Below, one piece after another: positions 1 through 11,500 of a DNA stretch of 64,000 bases. The position numbers and the translations under genes were made by a program. Numbering within the stretch: the stretch's first letter is position 1; each line of letters begins with the position of its first letter. The notes beneath the pieces were generated by a model. That model had not been told where the DNA came from and searched no databases. It was given only the letters and a program-made list of their open reading frames with translations. Origin of the DNA: Streptacidiphilus sp041262525 (GTDB taxonomy: Bacteria > Actinomycetota > Actinomycetes > Streptomycetales > Streptomycetaceae); the NCBI RefSeq assembly GCF_041262525.1, contig NZ_JBGCCK010000006.1, forward strand, positions 284,995 to 348,994, read 5' to 3'.

Positions 1-194
1 CGGTCCCGCGCCGGGCCTCCCATCAATGCCTCTCACTGCGCTGCGTCGCGTCCGCTCCCCAGGGACGGGTCCATGGACGAAATGGCCCCGCGACGCGCCG
101 CCGCGTGAGCTGGCCGCGAGGAAACCGGTTGCGGTCTGCGCGCCCTTCTCCATCGGGCGCCCGGCCCGCCCCGCGATCGGCCGCACCACTTTTC

Positions 195-209
195 GGAAGA
201 GGCACCGTC

Positions 210-212
<3 letters not shown>
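195..212 (+). promoter_or_regulatory. Shine-Dalgarno and probable CTG start of the DEAD-box helicase
   Basis: GGAAGAGG at 195-202 lies 7 nt before an in-frame CTG at 210-212. No ATG or GTG is nearby in that frame; the only upstream alternative is a GTG at 105 without a comparable ribosome binding site. Helicase homology begins directly at the codons after this CTG (TTFRELGIL). Confidence 0.6.
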
Positions 213-3116
<2,904 letters not shown>

Positions 3117-3128
3117 CGCTCCCACCCC

Positions 3129-3177
3129 AGGCGCGGCGGGTTCACAGGGCGTTCGACCCTGTGAACCCGCCGCGCCT
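3129..3177. terminator. perfect 21-bp hairpin terminator
   Basis: Arms 3129-3149 and 3157-3177 are perfectly complementary around a 7-nt loop, followed by a short T-rich stretch. It sits 12 nt after the helicase stop codon. Confidence 0.9.
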
Positions 3178-3297
3178 TTGCTTTTCCCGAGCTCCTGGCC
3201 TCGGCCGTTCCCGGCTACCTGCGCGTCACATCCCCTCGATACGCTCGCAGACGCACGCCGCACCGCGCTCCGCCGCACTGCCAGGAGGTTCCTCCCG

Positions 3298-4179
3298 ATG
3301 AGCACGCCGCCCTTTCTGACCCTGCCCGCCTGCGCGAGCAGCACGCGTCTGCGGACGGCACGCGGCGAGTTCGCCGCGCTGCACGCCGTGCCGCAGGCGC
3401 GGCCGGCGACGGCCCTCGCCCTGCTCGTTCCCGGGTTCACCGGGAGCAAGGAGGACTTCATCGCCCTGCTGGAGCCGCTGGCCGAGGACGGGTACGAGGT
3501 CGTCGCCATCGACCAGCGCGGACAGTACGAGACCGGCGGACCCGAGAACGTAGACGCCTACGCGCTGGAGGAGCTCGGCCTTGACCTGCTCGCCGTCACC
3601 GCCGAGCTTCGCGAGCGTGCCGCCGGACGACCGCTGCACCTCGTCGCGCACTCCTTCGGCGGCTACGTCGCCCGCGTGGCCGCCCTGCGCGCAAGCGGCC
3701 CGGCCCTGCCCTGGGCGTCGCTGACCCTGATGAGCACCGGCCCGGCCGCGCTGGACGACTCGGAGACCGAACGGGCGAAGCTGCTGCTGGCCGCCCTCCC
3801 GGTGATGACCTTGGAGGAGATCTGGCGCGCGATGCAGGAGATGGACGCGGCGAGCGGCGCATCGGTGCAGCTCAGCGCCGAGATCGCCGACTTCCTGCAC
3901 CGTCGCTGGCTGGCCAACGTGCCCGCCGCGCTGACCGCGATGGCGCAGCAGCTGATCTCCGAGCCGGACCGCGTCGACGAGCTGGCCGGGCTCTCCCTCC
4001 CTAAACTCGTCCTGTCCGGTGAGCGCGACTACGCGTGGCCGGTGGAGTTGCAGGCGCAGATGGCGCTGCGGCTCTCGGCCGAGCACATCGTCATTCCGGG
4101 CGCAGGTCACTCACCGAACGCGGAGCGGCCCGCGAGCACTGCTCTTTCACTGTCTGCCTTCTGGTCGAACGTCAGTTGA
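3298..4179 (+). CDS. alpha/beta hydrolase
   Basis: Serine hydrolase of the alpha/beta fold, 293 aa; substrate unknown. An oxyanion-hole region near LVPGFTGS, the nucleophile elbow AHSFGGY (Ser central), a likely acid in SGERDY and a C-terminal GAGHSPN histidine make a complete triad. Start chosen at ATG 3298, with AGGAGG at 3283-3288 nine bases upstream; the reading frame stays open upstream but lacks a better site. It stands alone between the helicase terminator and a 195-bp gap, so it is probably monocistronic. No signal peptide is visible, which suggests a cytoplasmic enzyme. Confidence 0.88.
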   Translation: MSTPPFLTLPACASSTRLRTARGEFAALHAVPQARPATALALLVPGFTGSKEDFIALLEPLAEDGYEVVAIDQRGQYETGGPENVDAYALEELGLDLLAVTAELRERAAGRPLHLVAHSFGGYVARVAALRASGPALPWASLTLMSTGPAALDDSETERAKLLLAALPVMTLEEIWRAMQEMDAASGASVQLSAEIADFLHRRWLANVPAALTAMAQQLISEPDRVDELAGLSLPKLVLSGERDYAWPVELQAQMALRLSAEHIVIPGAGHSPNAERPASTALSLSAFWSNVS

Positions 4180-4374
4180 CGGTTCGTCAGTTTTCTTCTG
4201 CTTCATCCCGGAATACCGCCGGGCGAGTGAGTCGTTGGACCCTTCGGAGAACGCAAAAGCAGTGCAACCAGTGAACAACTGTGGCGAACTTCGACACGAG
4301 CGCTTAACGGTTTGCTAACCACCCCGAAGCAGGCCTCGCGCACTCTGGTCATCACCAGGAGAAGGGAGAGGCCC

Positions 4375-4551
4375 ATGCGATTCGAGATCTTCCGCCTCAA
4401 CGAGGCGGGCGGCACCGCCGAGGACGCCCTGATCGCCGAGGCGGACGCCGTCCGCGGCATCATCGACAACGCCGCCGCGACGGGCGAGCGGCTCTACATC
4501 CGGCCGGTCGAAGCGGCCGGCGCGGCCGCCGCCGGAGCGTCCACCTTCTGA
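4375..4551 (+). CDS. conserved small protein, unknown function
   Basis: Codes for 58 aa beginning MRFEIFRLNEAGG and ending in an Ala-rich stretch. The ATG follows a purine-rich ribosome binding site (AGAAGGGAGAGG). I recall similar roughly 50-aa proteins beginning MRFEI in streptomycetes, none with a known role. No membrane segment or cysteine is present. The 195-bp region upstream is relatively AT-rich and should hold its promoter. Confidence 0.75.
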   Translation: MRFEIFRLNEAGGTAEDALIAEADAVRGIIDNAAATGERLYIRPVEAAGAAAAGASTF

Positions 4552-4624
4552 CCGCACCCGGCAGGTCCCCCGGCCGGGTGATCGTCCTTGACGGACCGGG
4601 TCCGACGGAGGACCGTGGTCGTCT

Positions 4625-5263
4625 ATGAGGGGTGAGCCCAGTTGCCCGAGGTGCGGGGGCCGAGTCCGCGCCCCGGGGCTGTTCACCGACACCTGGCAGT
4701 GCGACGCGCACGGAACGGTCTATCCGCTGCAGCCCGTCGTCCCGCCGAGCGTCGAGGCACTGGGCGTCGCGGTGGCGCGCGCGGAGGTTCCCGTCTGGCT
4801 GCCGTGGCCTCTGCCGGTGGGCTGGCTCTTCACGGGGATCGCTCACGCCGGTGACGACGTCTCCGGCACCCGCGCGACCGCCGTCGCCTGCTCCGGCCCC
4901 GGTCCGCTCGGCGGTCCGGGTGAGCTGCTGCTGATCGCCGAGGAGCTCGGCGTCGGCCTGGGCGCGCGCTACGCCGGCCTCTCCGGCCCTGATCCGGGGG
5001 ACGCCATCGCCGTGCACCAGGCCCCGCATGCGAAGGTGCTGGCGGCCGGGCGGCCGACCGCGCTCTGGCATGTTCCCAACGCCCCGGACGACCGAGCGGT
5101 CTTCGTGGGCGAGGCACGCGGGCTCTGGCTCTGGGCGGTGGTCTGGCCAGAGCGCTCGGGCCTGCTGATGTACGACGAGCTGGTCCTGACCGACTTGCGC
5201 GACGCGGGCGCGGAGCTGGAGCTCCTCCCCTGCGGAGCCCTTTCACCGCGCATCCTGCAGTAG
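4625..5263 (+). CDS. conserved hypothetical protein (DUF6758-like) with N-terminal zinc-ribbon half
   Basis: Codes for 212 aa. The N-terminus has CPRCGG and, 17 residues later, WQCDAHG, resembling a small zinc ribbon (two Cys, then Cys and His). The rest is a mixed alpha/beta sequence with no motif I can assign. I recognise it as a family seen next to this region in streptomycetes; function is unknown. The ATG lies 73 nt after the preceding small gene on the same strand, so the two may be cotranscribed. An isolated orphan gene cannot be excluded. Confidence 0.8.
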   Translation: MRGEPSCPRCGGRVRAPGLFTDTWQCDAHGTVYPLQPVVPPSVEALGVAVARAEVPVWLPWPLPVGWLFTGIAHAGDDVSGTRATAVACSGPGPLGGPGELLLIAEELGVGLGARYAGLSGPDPGDAIAVHQAPHAKVLAAGRPTALWHVPNAPDDRAVFVGEARGLWLWAVVWPERSGLLMYDELVLTDLRDAGAELELLPCGALSPRILQ

Positions 5264-5437
5264 CGGTCCAGCCCCTCAGCGGAGCCTCGCTGTGCCGCGT
5301 CGCCGGACTCCGGCCGCGCCAGGGCCGACGACCTACGGTCCGTCACTCCCGCCACCGCTCGTCCCCGGCCGATCACGGCTGCCCGTAGGCTGGAGGAACA
5401 CCCCGCAAGCCCCGCCCCGTCCCCAGGAGTCACCCCC

Positions 5438-6286
5438 GTGCGCATCGATCTCCACGCACACAGCAACGCCTCGGACGGGACGGACTCCCCCGCCGAACTG
5501 GTCCGGAACGCGGTCGCCGCCGGGCTCGACGTCGTCGCGCTGACCGACCACGACACCACCGGCGGGTACGCCGAGGCCATCGACGCCCTGCGCGGCACCT
5601 CGCTCACGCTCGTGCCCGGGGCAGAGCTCTCTTGCCGGGTCGAGGGAATCTCCATGCATCTGCTGGCCTACCTGTTCGACACCGAGGAGCCCGCGTTCGC
5701 ACGCGAGCGGGAGCTCGTCAGGACGGACCGGGTGCGGCGGGCGCAGGCGATCGTCGAGCGCTGTCGGGCGCTGGGTGCGCCGATCGACTGGGAGCAGGTC
5801 CGCCGGATCGCCGGCCGGGGCGCGGTCGGCCGTCCGCACATCGCGTCGGCGCTGGTGGAGGCCAAGGTCGTGGCAAGCGTCGACGATGCGTTCACTCCCG
5901 AATGGCTGGCCAACGGCGGGCGCGCGGACGTGCCCAAGCGGGAGACCGATCCCGTGGAGGCGATCGCGCTGGTCCGGGGCGCGGGCGGGGTGCCCGTCTT
6001 CGCGCACCCGGGTGCGTCGAAGCGCGGCCGGACCGTCTCGGACGCGGTGATCGCCGAGCTCGCGGCGGCCGGACTCGCCGCCCTCGAAGTCGACCACATC
6101 GACCACGATGAGCCGAGCCGCGCCCGGCTGCGCACCCTCGCGAGCGATCTCGGGCTTCTGGTGACCGGTTCCTCCGACTACCACGGCAGCCGAAAGACCG
6201 TCAGGCTCGGTGCGAACACGACCGATCCGGCCGTCTACGAGGCCTTGATCTCCCAGGCGACGGGCGCGAAGCCGGTCACCGGCTGA
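5438..6286 (+). CDS. PHP-domain metal-dependent phosphoesterase
   Basis: Codes for 282 aa of the PHP superfamily (YciV/TrpH-like), usually trinuclear-metal phosphoesterases or 3',5'-nucleotide phosphatases. Metal-ligand motifs are in order: HAHSNASDG at the N-terminus, DHDTTGG, an acidic residue in GAELSC, VFAHPG and SDYHG near the C-terminus. GTG 5438 is used, with AGGAG about 9 nt upstream; a TAGGCT hexamer at about 5388 is a possible -10. In E. coli the relative removes nucleotides from RNA 5' ends or acts on pAp; which applies here is unknown. Confidence 0.88.
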   Translation: MRIDLHAHSNASDGTDSPAELVRNAVAAGLDVVALTDHDTTGGYAEAIDALRGTSLTLVPGAELSCRVEGISMHLLAYLFDTEEPAFARERELVRTDRVRRAQAIVERCRALGAPIDWEQVRRIAGRGAVGRPHIASALVEAKVVASVDDAFTPEWLANGGRADVPKRETDPVEAIALVRGAGGVPVFAHPGASKRGRTVSDAVIAELAAAGLAALEVDHIDHDEPSRARLRTLASDLGLLVTGSSDYHGSRKTVRLGANTTDPAVYEALISQATGAKPVTG

Positions 6287-6409
6287 ACCGCCGCGGGGAT
6301 CCCGACACCCGCACTCGCGACCGACGCACCGGCGTGCGATCAACTGCTAACCTCTGGCGACTTTCGACGGGCGCACGCATGCGCCCACTTCATCAGGGGC
6401 GGGATCACC

Positions 6410-6889
6410 ATGGCAATTCGCCGTGCGAAGCAGAAGCAACAGGTCATCGAGAAGCTCTCGCAGGTCGCTCCGGCGGGCGAGACCTTCATCGCGTGCGTGC
6501 ACGTGGAGACCGGGCCGAGCCCGTGGCTCAACGCCCTCTTCGACGAGGTCCCGGTGCTCGGGCTCGTCGTCGCGCTCACCAGGAAGTTCTACTTCCTGAC
6601 GCTGACCAACACCTCGGTCGTCGTCAACACCGCCAACCGGTTCACCAACCGTCCCGGGGAGGTCGTCATGGCCTTCCCGCGCGAGGCGTTCCCGGTCAGC
6701 CGGATCAAGCGCGCCTCCGTCTGGAGCTCGATGTACGTCGAGCTGAACCCGGGTGCGAAGCCGACCCGTCTCAACATCAACCGCTACTGGCGCACCGAGC
6801 TGGACCAGCTCCTCGGCGCGCTGCCGCAGGCGCAGATCCCCGCCCAGGGCGGCGCGGTGCAGACTCCGGCCGACTTCCCGCGGGGCTGA
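6410..6889 (+). CDS. conserved hypothetical protein
   Basis: Codes for 159 aa, soluble, with a basic N-terminus and a beta-rich centre (repeated short hydrophobic strands such as FYFLTLTN and SVVVNTANRF), somewhat like PH-type folds in actinobacterial proteins, but this is only an impression. TAACCT at 6348-6353 may be a -10 for a 50-nt leader. It ends 7 bp from the convergent SUFU-domain gene. Function not recognised. Confidence 0.75.
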   Translation: MAIRRAKQKQQVIEKLSQVAPAGETFIACVHVETGPSPWLNALFDEVPVLGLVVALTRKFYFLTLTNTSVVVNTANRFTNRPGEVVMAFPREAFPVSRIKRASVWSSMYVELNPGAKPTRLNINRYWRTELDQLLGALPQAQIPAQGGAVQTPADFPRG

Positions 6890-6896
6890 GTCGCCG

Positions 6897-7514
6897 TCAG
6901 TCGCCGAGCGGTACGGACCTGCGCGCCTGGTCGCGCAGGTCCGTGCCGTGGCGCAGCCAACGCTCCTGAAGTTCGGCGGCGCCGTGAACGCGCTTGTGGG
7001 CCGCCTCGTTCGGGGTCATCGGCAGCAGCGGCAGGAAGCGGACCGGTTCGGCCGGTTCGGGCAGTTCGAGGTCCTCGACCAGACCGCCGGGCTCGGCGAC
7101 GAGGAAGCCCGTGAAGGGCGCGCCCGGCCAGAGCGGCTCACCCAGGTCCAGCGAAGCACCCGGTGCCACGATGAGCCCCTCCACCTGCGGCGAGGCCGCG
7201 AGGGTGGCGAGCGGGCGGAGCAGTTCGTCGCGTCCGCCGCGGATGGTGACGACCAGCTCGGCACGCGGGCCCGCGATCGGGTCGGCGACGACGGCCGTCG
7301 GATCGGCCATCGGCGCCGCCGACATGCCGAGGGTCGCGTAGCGGAAGAGACCGTCGGCCTGCGGGAAGCGCAGCACCTCGATCCGGTCCGTCCCCAGGAA
7401 GGTGACCGCGGCGCGGCCGTCCGGCTCGCCGAAGGTGCTGATCAGACGGGCTTCGACGGCGGTGAGAACGGCGTCGGGCGCGGAGGAGTCGGGCGAGGCG
7501 GCAGGGTGCGACAT
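6897..7514 (-). CDS. SUFU (suppressor of fused) domain protein
   Basis: Codes for 205 aa matching the bacterial suppressor-of-fused domain (features such as RFPQADGLFRYATLGMS and a C-terminal FLPLLPMTPNEA block). In bacteria these proteins are often immunity-like partners of toxins or orphan housekeeping proteins; no toxin is adjacent here. The start is probably leaderless: TAGGCT on the minus strand (7522-7527) is 7 nt upstream of the ATG and includes the stop codon of the preceding EamA gene. Function unknown. Confidence 0.85.
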   Translation of the reverse strand: MSHPAASPDSSAPDAVLTAVEARLISTFGEPDGRAAVTFLGTDRIEVLRFPQADGLFRYATLGMSAAPMADPTAVVADPIAGPRAELVVTIRGGRDELLRPLATLAASPQVEGLIVAPGASLDLGEPLWPGAPFTGFLVAEPGGLVEDLELPEPAEPVRFLPLLPMTPNEAAHKRVHGAAELQERWLRHGTDLRDQARRSVPLGD

Positions 7515-7521
7515 AGGCCAG

Positions 7522-7527
7522 AGCCTA
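7522..7527 (-). promoter_or_regulatory. -10 element TAGGCT of a leaderless promoter (SUFU gene)
   Basis: TAGGCT followed by 7 nt and ATG. The TAG is at the same time the stop codon of the upstream EamA gene, so the promoter is embedded in the gene end. No clear -35 hexamer was seen. Confidence 0.5.
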
Positions 7528-8472
7528 CGACTTCCGTCCGGCCCGGATGATCAGCAGGAGGCCGGCGAGGATCATCGCCACGGCCGGGTAGACCGCGACG
7601 GGCGGCAGCTGGCCCAGCCAGACGGCGGCGATCAGCGCGGCTCCCGGGGTCTCCAGCAGGATCGCCGTCGAGACGAAGGACGGGCCGAGCGTGCGTACGA
7701 CGCGGTTGCTGAGCGAGTGGCCGAGGAACTGCGCGGACGCGGTGAGCAGCAGGATCTGCCACCACGCGGTCGCGCTGTAGCCGGACAGCCGCTGGCCGGA
7801 GAGCAGGCAGGCCACCAGGAGCAGCGCGGCCGTCGTCGCGTAACAGACGAAGGTGTAGGCGGTGGTGCTGACGGTCCGGCGGACCTCACTGCCGAGCAGG
7901 AAGTACCCGGAGGCGGCCATGCCCGCGCCGAGCGCCAGCAGGTCGCCCAGGACGGCTCGGGACGACAGTGTCAGGTCGAATCCGGTCAGCAGGACGACAC
8001 CGGCGAAAGCGAGCCCGATGCCGACCCAGACCACGCGCGGCGGCCGGTGACCGCGCAGGCGGAGGTACAGGGTCGTCCAGAGCGGCGTCGCGGTGCAGAG
8101 GGCGGTGGAGGTGGCGACGGAGGTCAGCCGCAGGCTGGGCAGCCACATCGCGAAGTGCAGCGCGAGGAACCCTCCTGCGGCGAGCGACAGCAGGACGGTG
8201 CGGCGGCTCATGGCCCGCAGCTCGGCGCGGTGACGGAACAAGGCGATCGGGGCGAGGACGCCGGTGGCGATGCAGTTGCGCCAGAACGCGATCGCGACCG
8301 CGGGCGCGGCGATCGCACTGATCAGCGGCGCGGAGAGCGCGACGCCGGCGACCGCGAGCGCGAGCAGCACGAAGTCGATGCGCGGCACGAGGGCCAGATC
8401 AGGGTGCGCGGTGGCCGACGTCGTCACGGGCTTCGTCACGGACGCGGGCGCACTCTGAGCGGTGCTCGACAC
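7525..8472 (-). CDS. EamA/DMT-family transporter
   Basis: Integral membrane protein of the drug/metabolite transporter superfamily, 315 aa, with about ten hydrophobic helices in two EamA repeats. Substrate not predictable; relatives export amino acids, purines or metabolites. Start placed at GTG 8472 because GAGGAG lies 6 nt upstream; an ATG at 8547 would add 25 residues without such a site. The gene is followed after 10 bp by the SUFU gene, whose promoter overlaps this stop codon. Confidence 0.88.
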   Translation of the reverse strand: MSSTAQSAPASVTKPVTTSATAHPDLALVPRIDFVLLALAVAGVALSAPLISAIAAPAVAIAFWRNCIATGVLAPIALFRHRAELRAMSRRTVLLSLAAGGFLALHFAMWLPSLRLTSVATSTALCTATPLWTTLYLRLRGHRPPRVVWVGIGLAFAGVVLLTGFDLTLSSRAVLGDLLALGAGMAASGYFLLGSEVRRTVSTTAYTFVCYATTAALLLVACLLSGQRLSGYSATAWWQILLLTASAQFLGHSLSNRVVRTLGPSFVSTAILLETPGAALIAAVWLGQLPPVAVYPAVAMILAGLLLIIRAGRKS

Positions 8473-8576
8473 GGGCTGCTCCTCGGATGTACCCAGTAAG
8501 GGGCATTTCGATATTAGGGGACTGACCCGATCCACTTCTACGCGCATCCACGGCTACCGGGGGCAATCGAGCAGTT

Positions 8577-8698
8577 GCACCTCCCAGGGGCGCGGGGAAC
8601 TGCGCGACAAGCCACCGGTGTGCGGATGGTCCTCAACGCGCAGGGCCATCCGCACGCAGTGGGTTGCTCGCGCAGTTCCCCGCGCCCCTGGGAGGTGC
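8577..8698. repeat. palindromic intergenic element R1 (class A arms)
   Basis: Perfect 31-bp inverted repeat (8577-8607 and 8668-8698) around a 60-bp spacer that contains an inner 10-bp inverted repeat GTGCGGATGG/CCATCCGCAC. Shares the CGCGGGGAACTGCGCGA core with five other elements in the window. It lies between two divergent genes, unlike the other copies. Confidence 0.85.
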
Positions 8699-8722
8699 AT
8701 CCAAAGGTCGGAGCAGACGCAA

Positions 8723-8728
8723 TACGCT
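8723..8728 (+). promoter_or_regulatory. -10 element TACGCT of a leaderless promoter
   Basis: TACGCT followed by 6 nt and the ATG at 8735; no ribosome binding site precedes the ATG. Confidence 0.5.
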
Positions 8729-8734
8729 GTGTGC

Positions 8735-9256
8735 ATGAGTGCTGAGCTGCTGGACCGCGCCCTGGTGGAGGAGGCGGCCAAGAAGTCCGGACTGCTGTGG
8801 GTGCGCAGCGACGGAGGGCGGGACCACGCGCTGTGGCACGCCTGGGTCGGCGACGCAGTCGTGGTCGTCGGCGACGGCGGCGAGCAGCCCCTCGGTGGGC
8901 TGGCCGAGGGTGTGAACGCGGTTGTCACACTGCGCAGCAAGGACAAGTGGGGCCGACTGGTCGCCTTCCGGGCCGCCGTCGAACTGTTGACTCCGTTCAC
9001 GGCCCCCTGGCAGGCCGCCGTCGACGAGCTGAAGACGAAGCGGCTGAACTCCCTCGACCACGAAGGCGTCACCGACCGCTGGGCCGCGGAGAGCCGCGTG
9101 CTGCGCCTGGTGCCGCAGGGTCTCAGCGTCGAGAATCCGGACGCCATGCCCGACAGCGACCACGCGGCCGTGCCTGTCCCCACCGCCGCCACGACCCGTG
9201 AGCCGGTACCGGAGGGCCTGCCCAGGCTGCTGCTGCGCCGCAAGAAGAAGCGGTAG
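8735..9256 (+). CDS. conserved hypothetical protein, possible split-barrel fold
   Basis: Codes for 173 aa. The N-terminal 110 residues (WVRSDGGRDHALWHAWVGDAV, then VNAVVTLRSKDKWGRL) look like a small beta-barrel of the pyridoxamine-oxidase type, which is my inference from pattern only; the C-terminus is Pro/Ala-rich and ends in a basic RRKKKR stretch. No catalytic motif is recognised. The start is likely leaderless from the TACGCT hexamer. Streptomycetes carry homologues next to mrp, as here. Confidence 0.78.
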   Translation: MSAELLDRALVEEAAKKSGLLWVRSDGGRDHALWHAWVGDAVVVVGDGGEQPLGGLAEGVNAVVTLRSKDKWGRLVAFRAAVELLTPFTAPWQAAVDELKTKRLNSLDHEGVTDRWAAESRVLRLVPQGLSVENPDAMPDSDHAAVPVPTAATTREPVPEGLPRLLLRRKKKR

Positions 9257-9345
9257 CGCGCGAGGAGGAGCTCGTCTGAAGCTGGCCCCGGCTCGTGTGA
9301 CCTGGTGCACGCCACCGGCGGGTCAGCGGGTGAGCCGCGCGGCCG

Positions 9346-9351
9346 TACCAT
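9346..9351 (+). promoter_or_regulatory. -10 element TACCAT of a leaderless promoter (mrp)
   Basis: TACCAT followed by 6 nt and the ATG at 9358, without a ribosome binding site. Confidence 0.45.
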
Positions 9352-9357
9352 TCCGTT

Positions 9358-10512
9358 ATGGCATCCGACACTCAGGCGACCCCCATCGAGGAGTCCGTGC
9401 GCGCCGCTCTGGCGACGGTGCAGGACCCGGAGATCAACCGGCCCATCACCGAGCTCGGGATGGTGAAATCGGTGGCGGTGGACGCCGCAGGCGCCGCGAA
9501 GGTCGCGGTCTACCTGACGGTGTCCGGCTGCCCCATGCGCGAGACGATCACCAGCCGCGTCGTGGACGCGGTCTCCGCCGTCCCCGGCATCTCCTCGGTC
9601 GACGTCGAGCTCGACGTGATGAGCGCGGAGCAGCGCCAGGAGCTCGCAGCGCACCTGCGCGGCGGCCAGGCCGAGAAGGAGATCCCCTTCGCCAAGCCGG
9701 GCTCGCTGACCCGCGTCTACGCGGTCGCGTCCGGCAAGGGCGGCGTAGGCAAGTCCTCGGTGACGGTCAACCTGGCCGCGGCGCTGGCGGACCAGGGCCT
9801 GAAGGTCGCGATCGTCGACGCCGACATCTACGGCCACAGCGTGCCGCGCATGCTGGGCGCGGACGGCCGGCCGACCCAGGTCGAGAACATGATCATGCCG
9901 CCGTCGGCGAACGGCGTGAAGGTGATCTCGATCGGGATGTTCACGCCGGGCAACGCGCCGGTGGTGTGGCGCGGTCCGATGCTGCACCGTGCGCTGCAGC
10001 AGTTCCTGGCGGACGTGTACTGGGGCGACCTCGACGTCCTACTGCTCGACCTGCCGCCGGGCACGGGCGACATCGCGATCTCGGTGGCCCAGCTGGTGCC
10101 GAACGCGGAGATCCTGCTGGTCACAACCCCGCAGCAGGCCGCGGCGGAGGTCGCGGAGCGCGCGGGGACGATCGCGCTGCAGACGCACCAGACGATCGTC
10201 GGCGTCATCGAGAACATGTCGGGCATGCCGTGTCCGCACTGTGGCGAAATGGTCGACGTCTTCGGCACGGGTGGCGGCCAGACCGTCGCGGACGCGCTCA
10301 CGCGCGCGACCGGCGCGAAGGTGCCGGTGCTCGGCAACATCCCGATCGACGTCCAGCTGCGCCAGGGCAGCGACGAGGGCAAGCCGGTCGTCCTCTCCGA
10401 CCCGGACTCCCCCGCGGGCGCGGCGCTGCGCGCGATCGCGCAGAAGCTTGCCAGCCGTCAGCGTGGGCTTTCGGGCATGTCGCTGGGACTGACCCCGCGC
10501 AACAAGTTCTAG
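9358..10512 (+). CDS. mrp: Mrp/NBP35-type iron-sulfur carrier ATPase
   Basis: Codes for 384 aa. An N-terminal MIP18/DUF59 domain (residues about 10-100, with the conserved Cys in SGCPM) is fused to a ParA/MinD-like P-loop ATPase with deviant Walker A SGKGGVGKS at 125-133. GMPCPHCGE carries the CxxC that bridges an Fe-S cluster between subunits. Known role: binding and transferring [4Fe-4S] clusters to apoproteins in the cytosol. The start is probably leaderless. In mycobacteria mrp also lies close to the sigE-htrA-tatB operon, matching the arrangement here. A palindromic element follows the stop codon. Confidence 0.95.
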   Translation: MASDTQATPIEESVRAALATVQDPEINRPITELGMVKSVAVDAAGAAKVAVYLTVSGCPMRETITSRVVDAVSAVPGISSVDVELDVMSAEQRQELAAHLRGGQAEKEIPFAKPGSLTRVYAVASGKGGVGKSSVTVNLAAALADQGLKVAIVDADIYGHSVPRMLGADGRPTQVENMIMPPSANGVKVISIGMFTPGNAPVVWRGPMLHRALQQFLADVYWGDLDVLLLDLPPGTGDIAISVAQLVPNAEILLVTTPQQAAAEVAERAGTIALQTHQTIVGVIENMSGMPCPHCGEMVDVFGTGGGQTVADALTRATGAKVPVLGNIPIDVQLRQGSDEGKPVVLSDPDSPAGAALRAIAQKLASRQRGLSGMSLGLTPRNKF

Positions 10513-10523
10513 TTCAGGCACAA

Positions 10524-10661
10524 GGGCCAGTTGCAATCACCTGGGGGCGCGGGGAACTGCGCGAGAAACCACCCTGTGCGGATTGCCCTGCGCGTTGAGG
10601 ACCATCCGCTCGCGGTGGCTTTTCGCGCAGTTCCCCGCGCCCCTGATGGTGCAACTGGCCC
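10524..10661. repeat. palindromic intergenic element R2 (class A arms)
   Basis: Outer arms begin GGGCCAGTTGCA and end in its complement TGCAACTGGCCC; the inner part carries the CGCGGGGAACTGCGCGA core and its inverse. The left arm differs slightly from the right (CAATCACC versus CACCATC complement). Lies between convergent genes and can act as a bidirectional terminator. Confidence 0.85.
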
Positions 10662-10754
10662 TCCGTCGTGACCTGTCGCACCCACGCCGCGGAGCCGGAG
10701 ATCAACAGAGCCCCGCGTCCCTGGCTGGCTGCGACTGACTCGATAGCCGAAAGG

Positions 10755-11414
10755 CTACGCGCCGTAGCCCGTGAAGTCCGAGACAGTCGTGAAGCCGAGG
10801 CCGTAGGCGCTCACGCCGCGGCCGTAGGCGCCGAGGTGGACGCCGGGGGCGTCGCCGGCGAGGACCCAGCCGTATTCGGACTCGCGGTAGCGGAACGCCT
10901 GGGGCGTGCCGTTCACCGGGAGGGTGAGCGAGGACCAGCCGGGGCCGTCGATGTCGTCGGCGAGGTCCCAGGCCAGGGTCGTCTGCTGGTCGAGCCAGTC
11001 CTGGCGCAGCGAGCGCTCCATCGGGGCGTGTTCCGTCGCCGCCAGGAGCCCCGAGCCGGCCAGCCACGCGGCGGAGGCCACGGACGTCGCCTCCAGCATG
11101 CCGGTGCCGTTGTCGAGGCGTCGCGCCTCCCTGCGGGCGACCGTGACCACGACGGCGAAGCGTCGGCCCTCGGCGGGGTCCTGCGCGAGGTAGGAGCGGA
11201 CCGGCTCGTCGCCGTGGCCGAGAGAGCCGTAGTCCACGACCCGACCGTCGGTCGACGTGCCCGTGGCGCCGTACCAGCGGCGGCCGGTCCAGGCGTCGTC
11301 GAGGGCGTACCAGGGGAAGTCCGCCTCCGCGAACCCCGGCGCCTTCGGCCCGACAGGCCGCGCGGGCGCCGTCTCGGCGTGCTGATCTCCCACGGCGTGG
11401 CTCGTCGTGTCCAT
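10755..11414 (-). CDS. conserved hypothetical protein
   Basis: Codes for 219 aa from ATG 11414, which follows AGGAGGAGGG by about 5 nt. Trp/Tyr-rich and soluble; repeated aromatic-glycine stretches (WYGATGTSTDGR, YGWVLAGDAPGVHLGAYGRG) suggest a beta-rich fold. No catalytic motif recognised. It lies 86 nt downstream of tatB on the same strand and could be the last gene of that transcript. Function unknown. Confidence 0.78.
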   Translation of the reverse strand: MDTTSHAVGDQHAETAPARPVGPKAPGFAEADFPWYALDDAWTGRRWYGATGTSTDGRVVDYGSLGHGDEPVRSYLAQDPAEGRRFAVVVTVARREARRLDNGTGMLEATSVASAAWLAGSGLLAATEHAPMERSLRQDWLDQQTTLAWDLADDIDGPGWSSLTLPVNGTPQAFRYRESEYGWVLAGDAPGVHLGAYGRGVSAYGLGFTTVSDFTGYGA

Positions 11415-11500
11415 ACCGGCCCTCCTCCTACTGGTCCGCCCCGGCAGAACCATACCGGGGCGGAGCGGGCCGATCGCGTACCGCAGCCGCGGCGGGAAGA

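Noticed and set aside
8577..8698. R elements as insertion sequences or MITEs
   Set aside because: No transposase and no target-site duplication could be seen at the ends; position between convergent genes fits a structural or termination role better.
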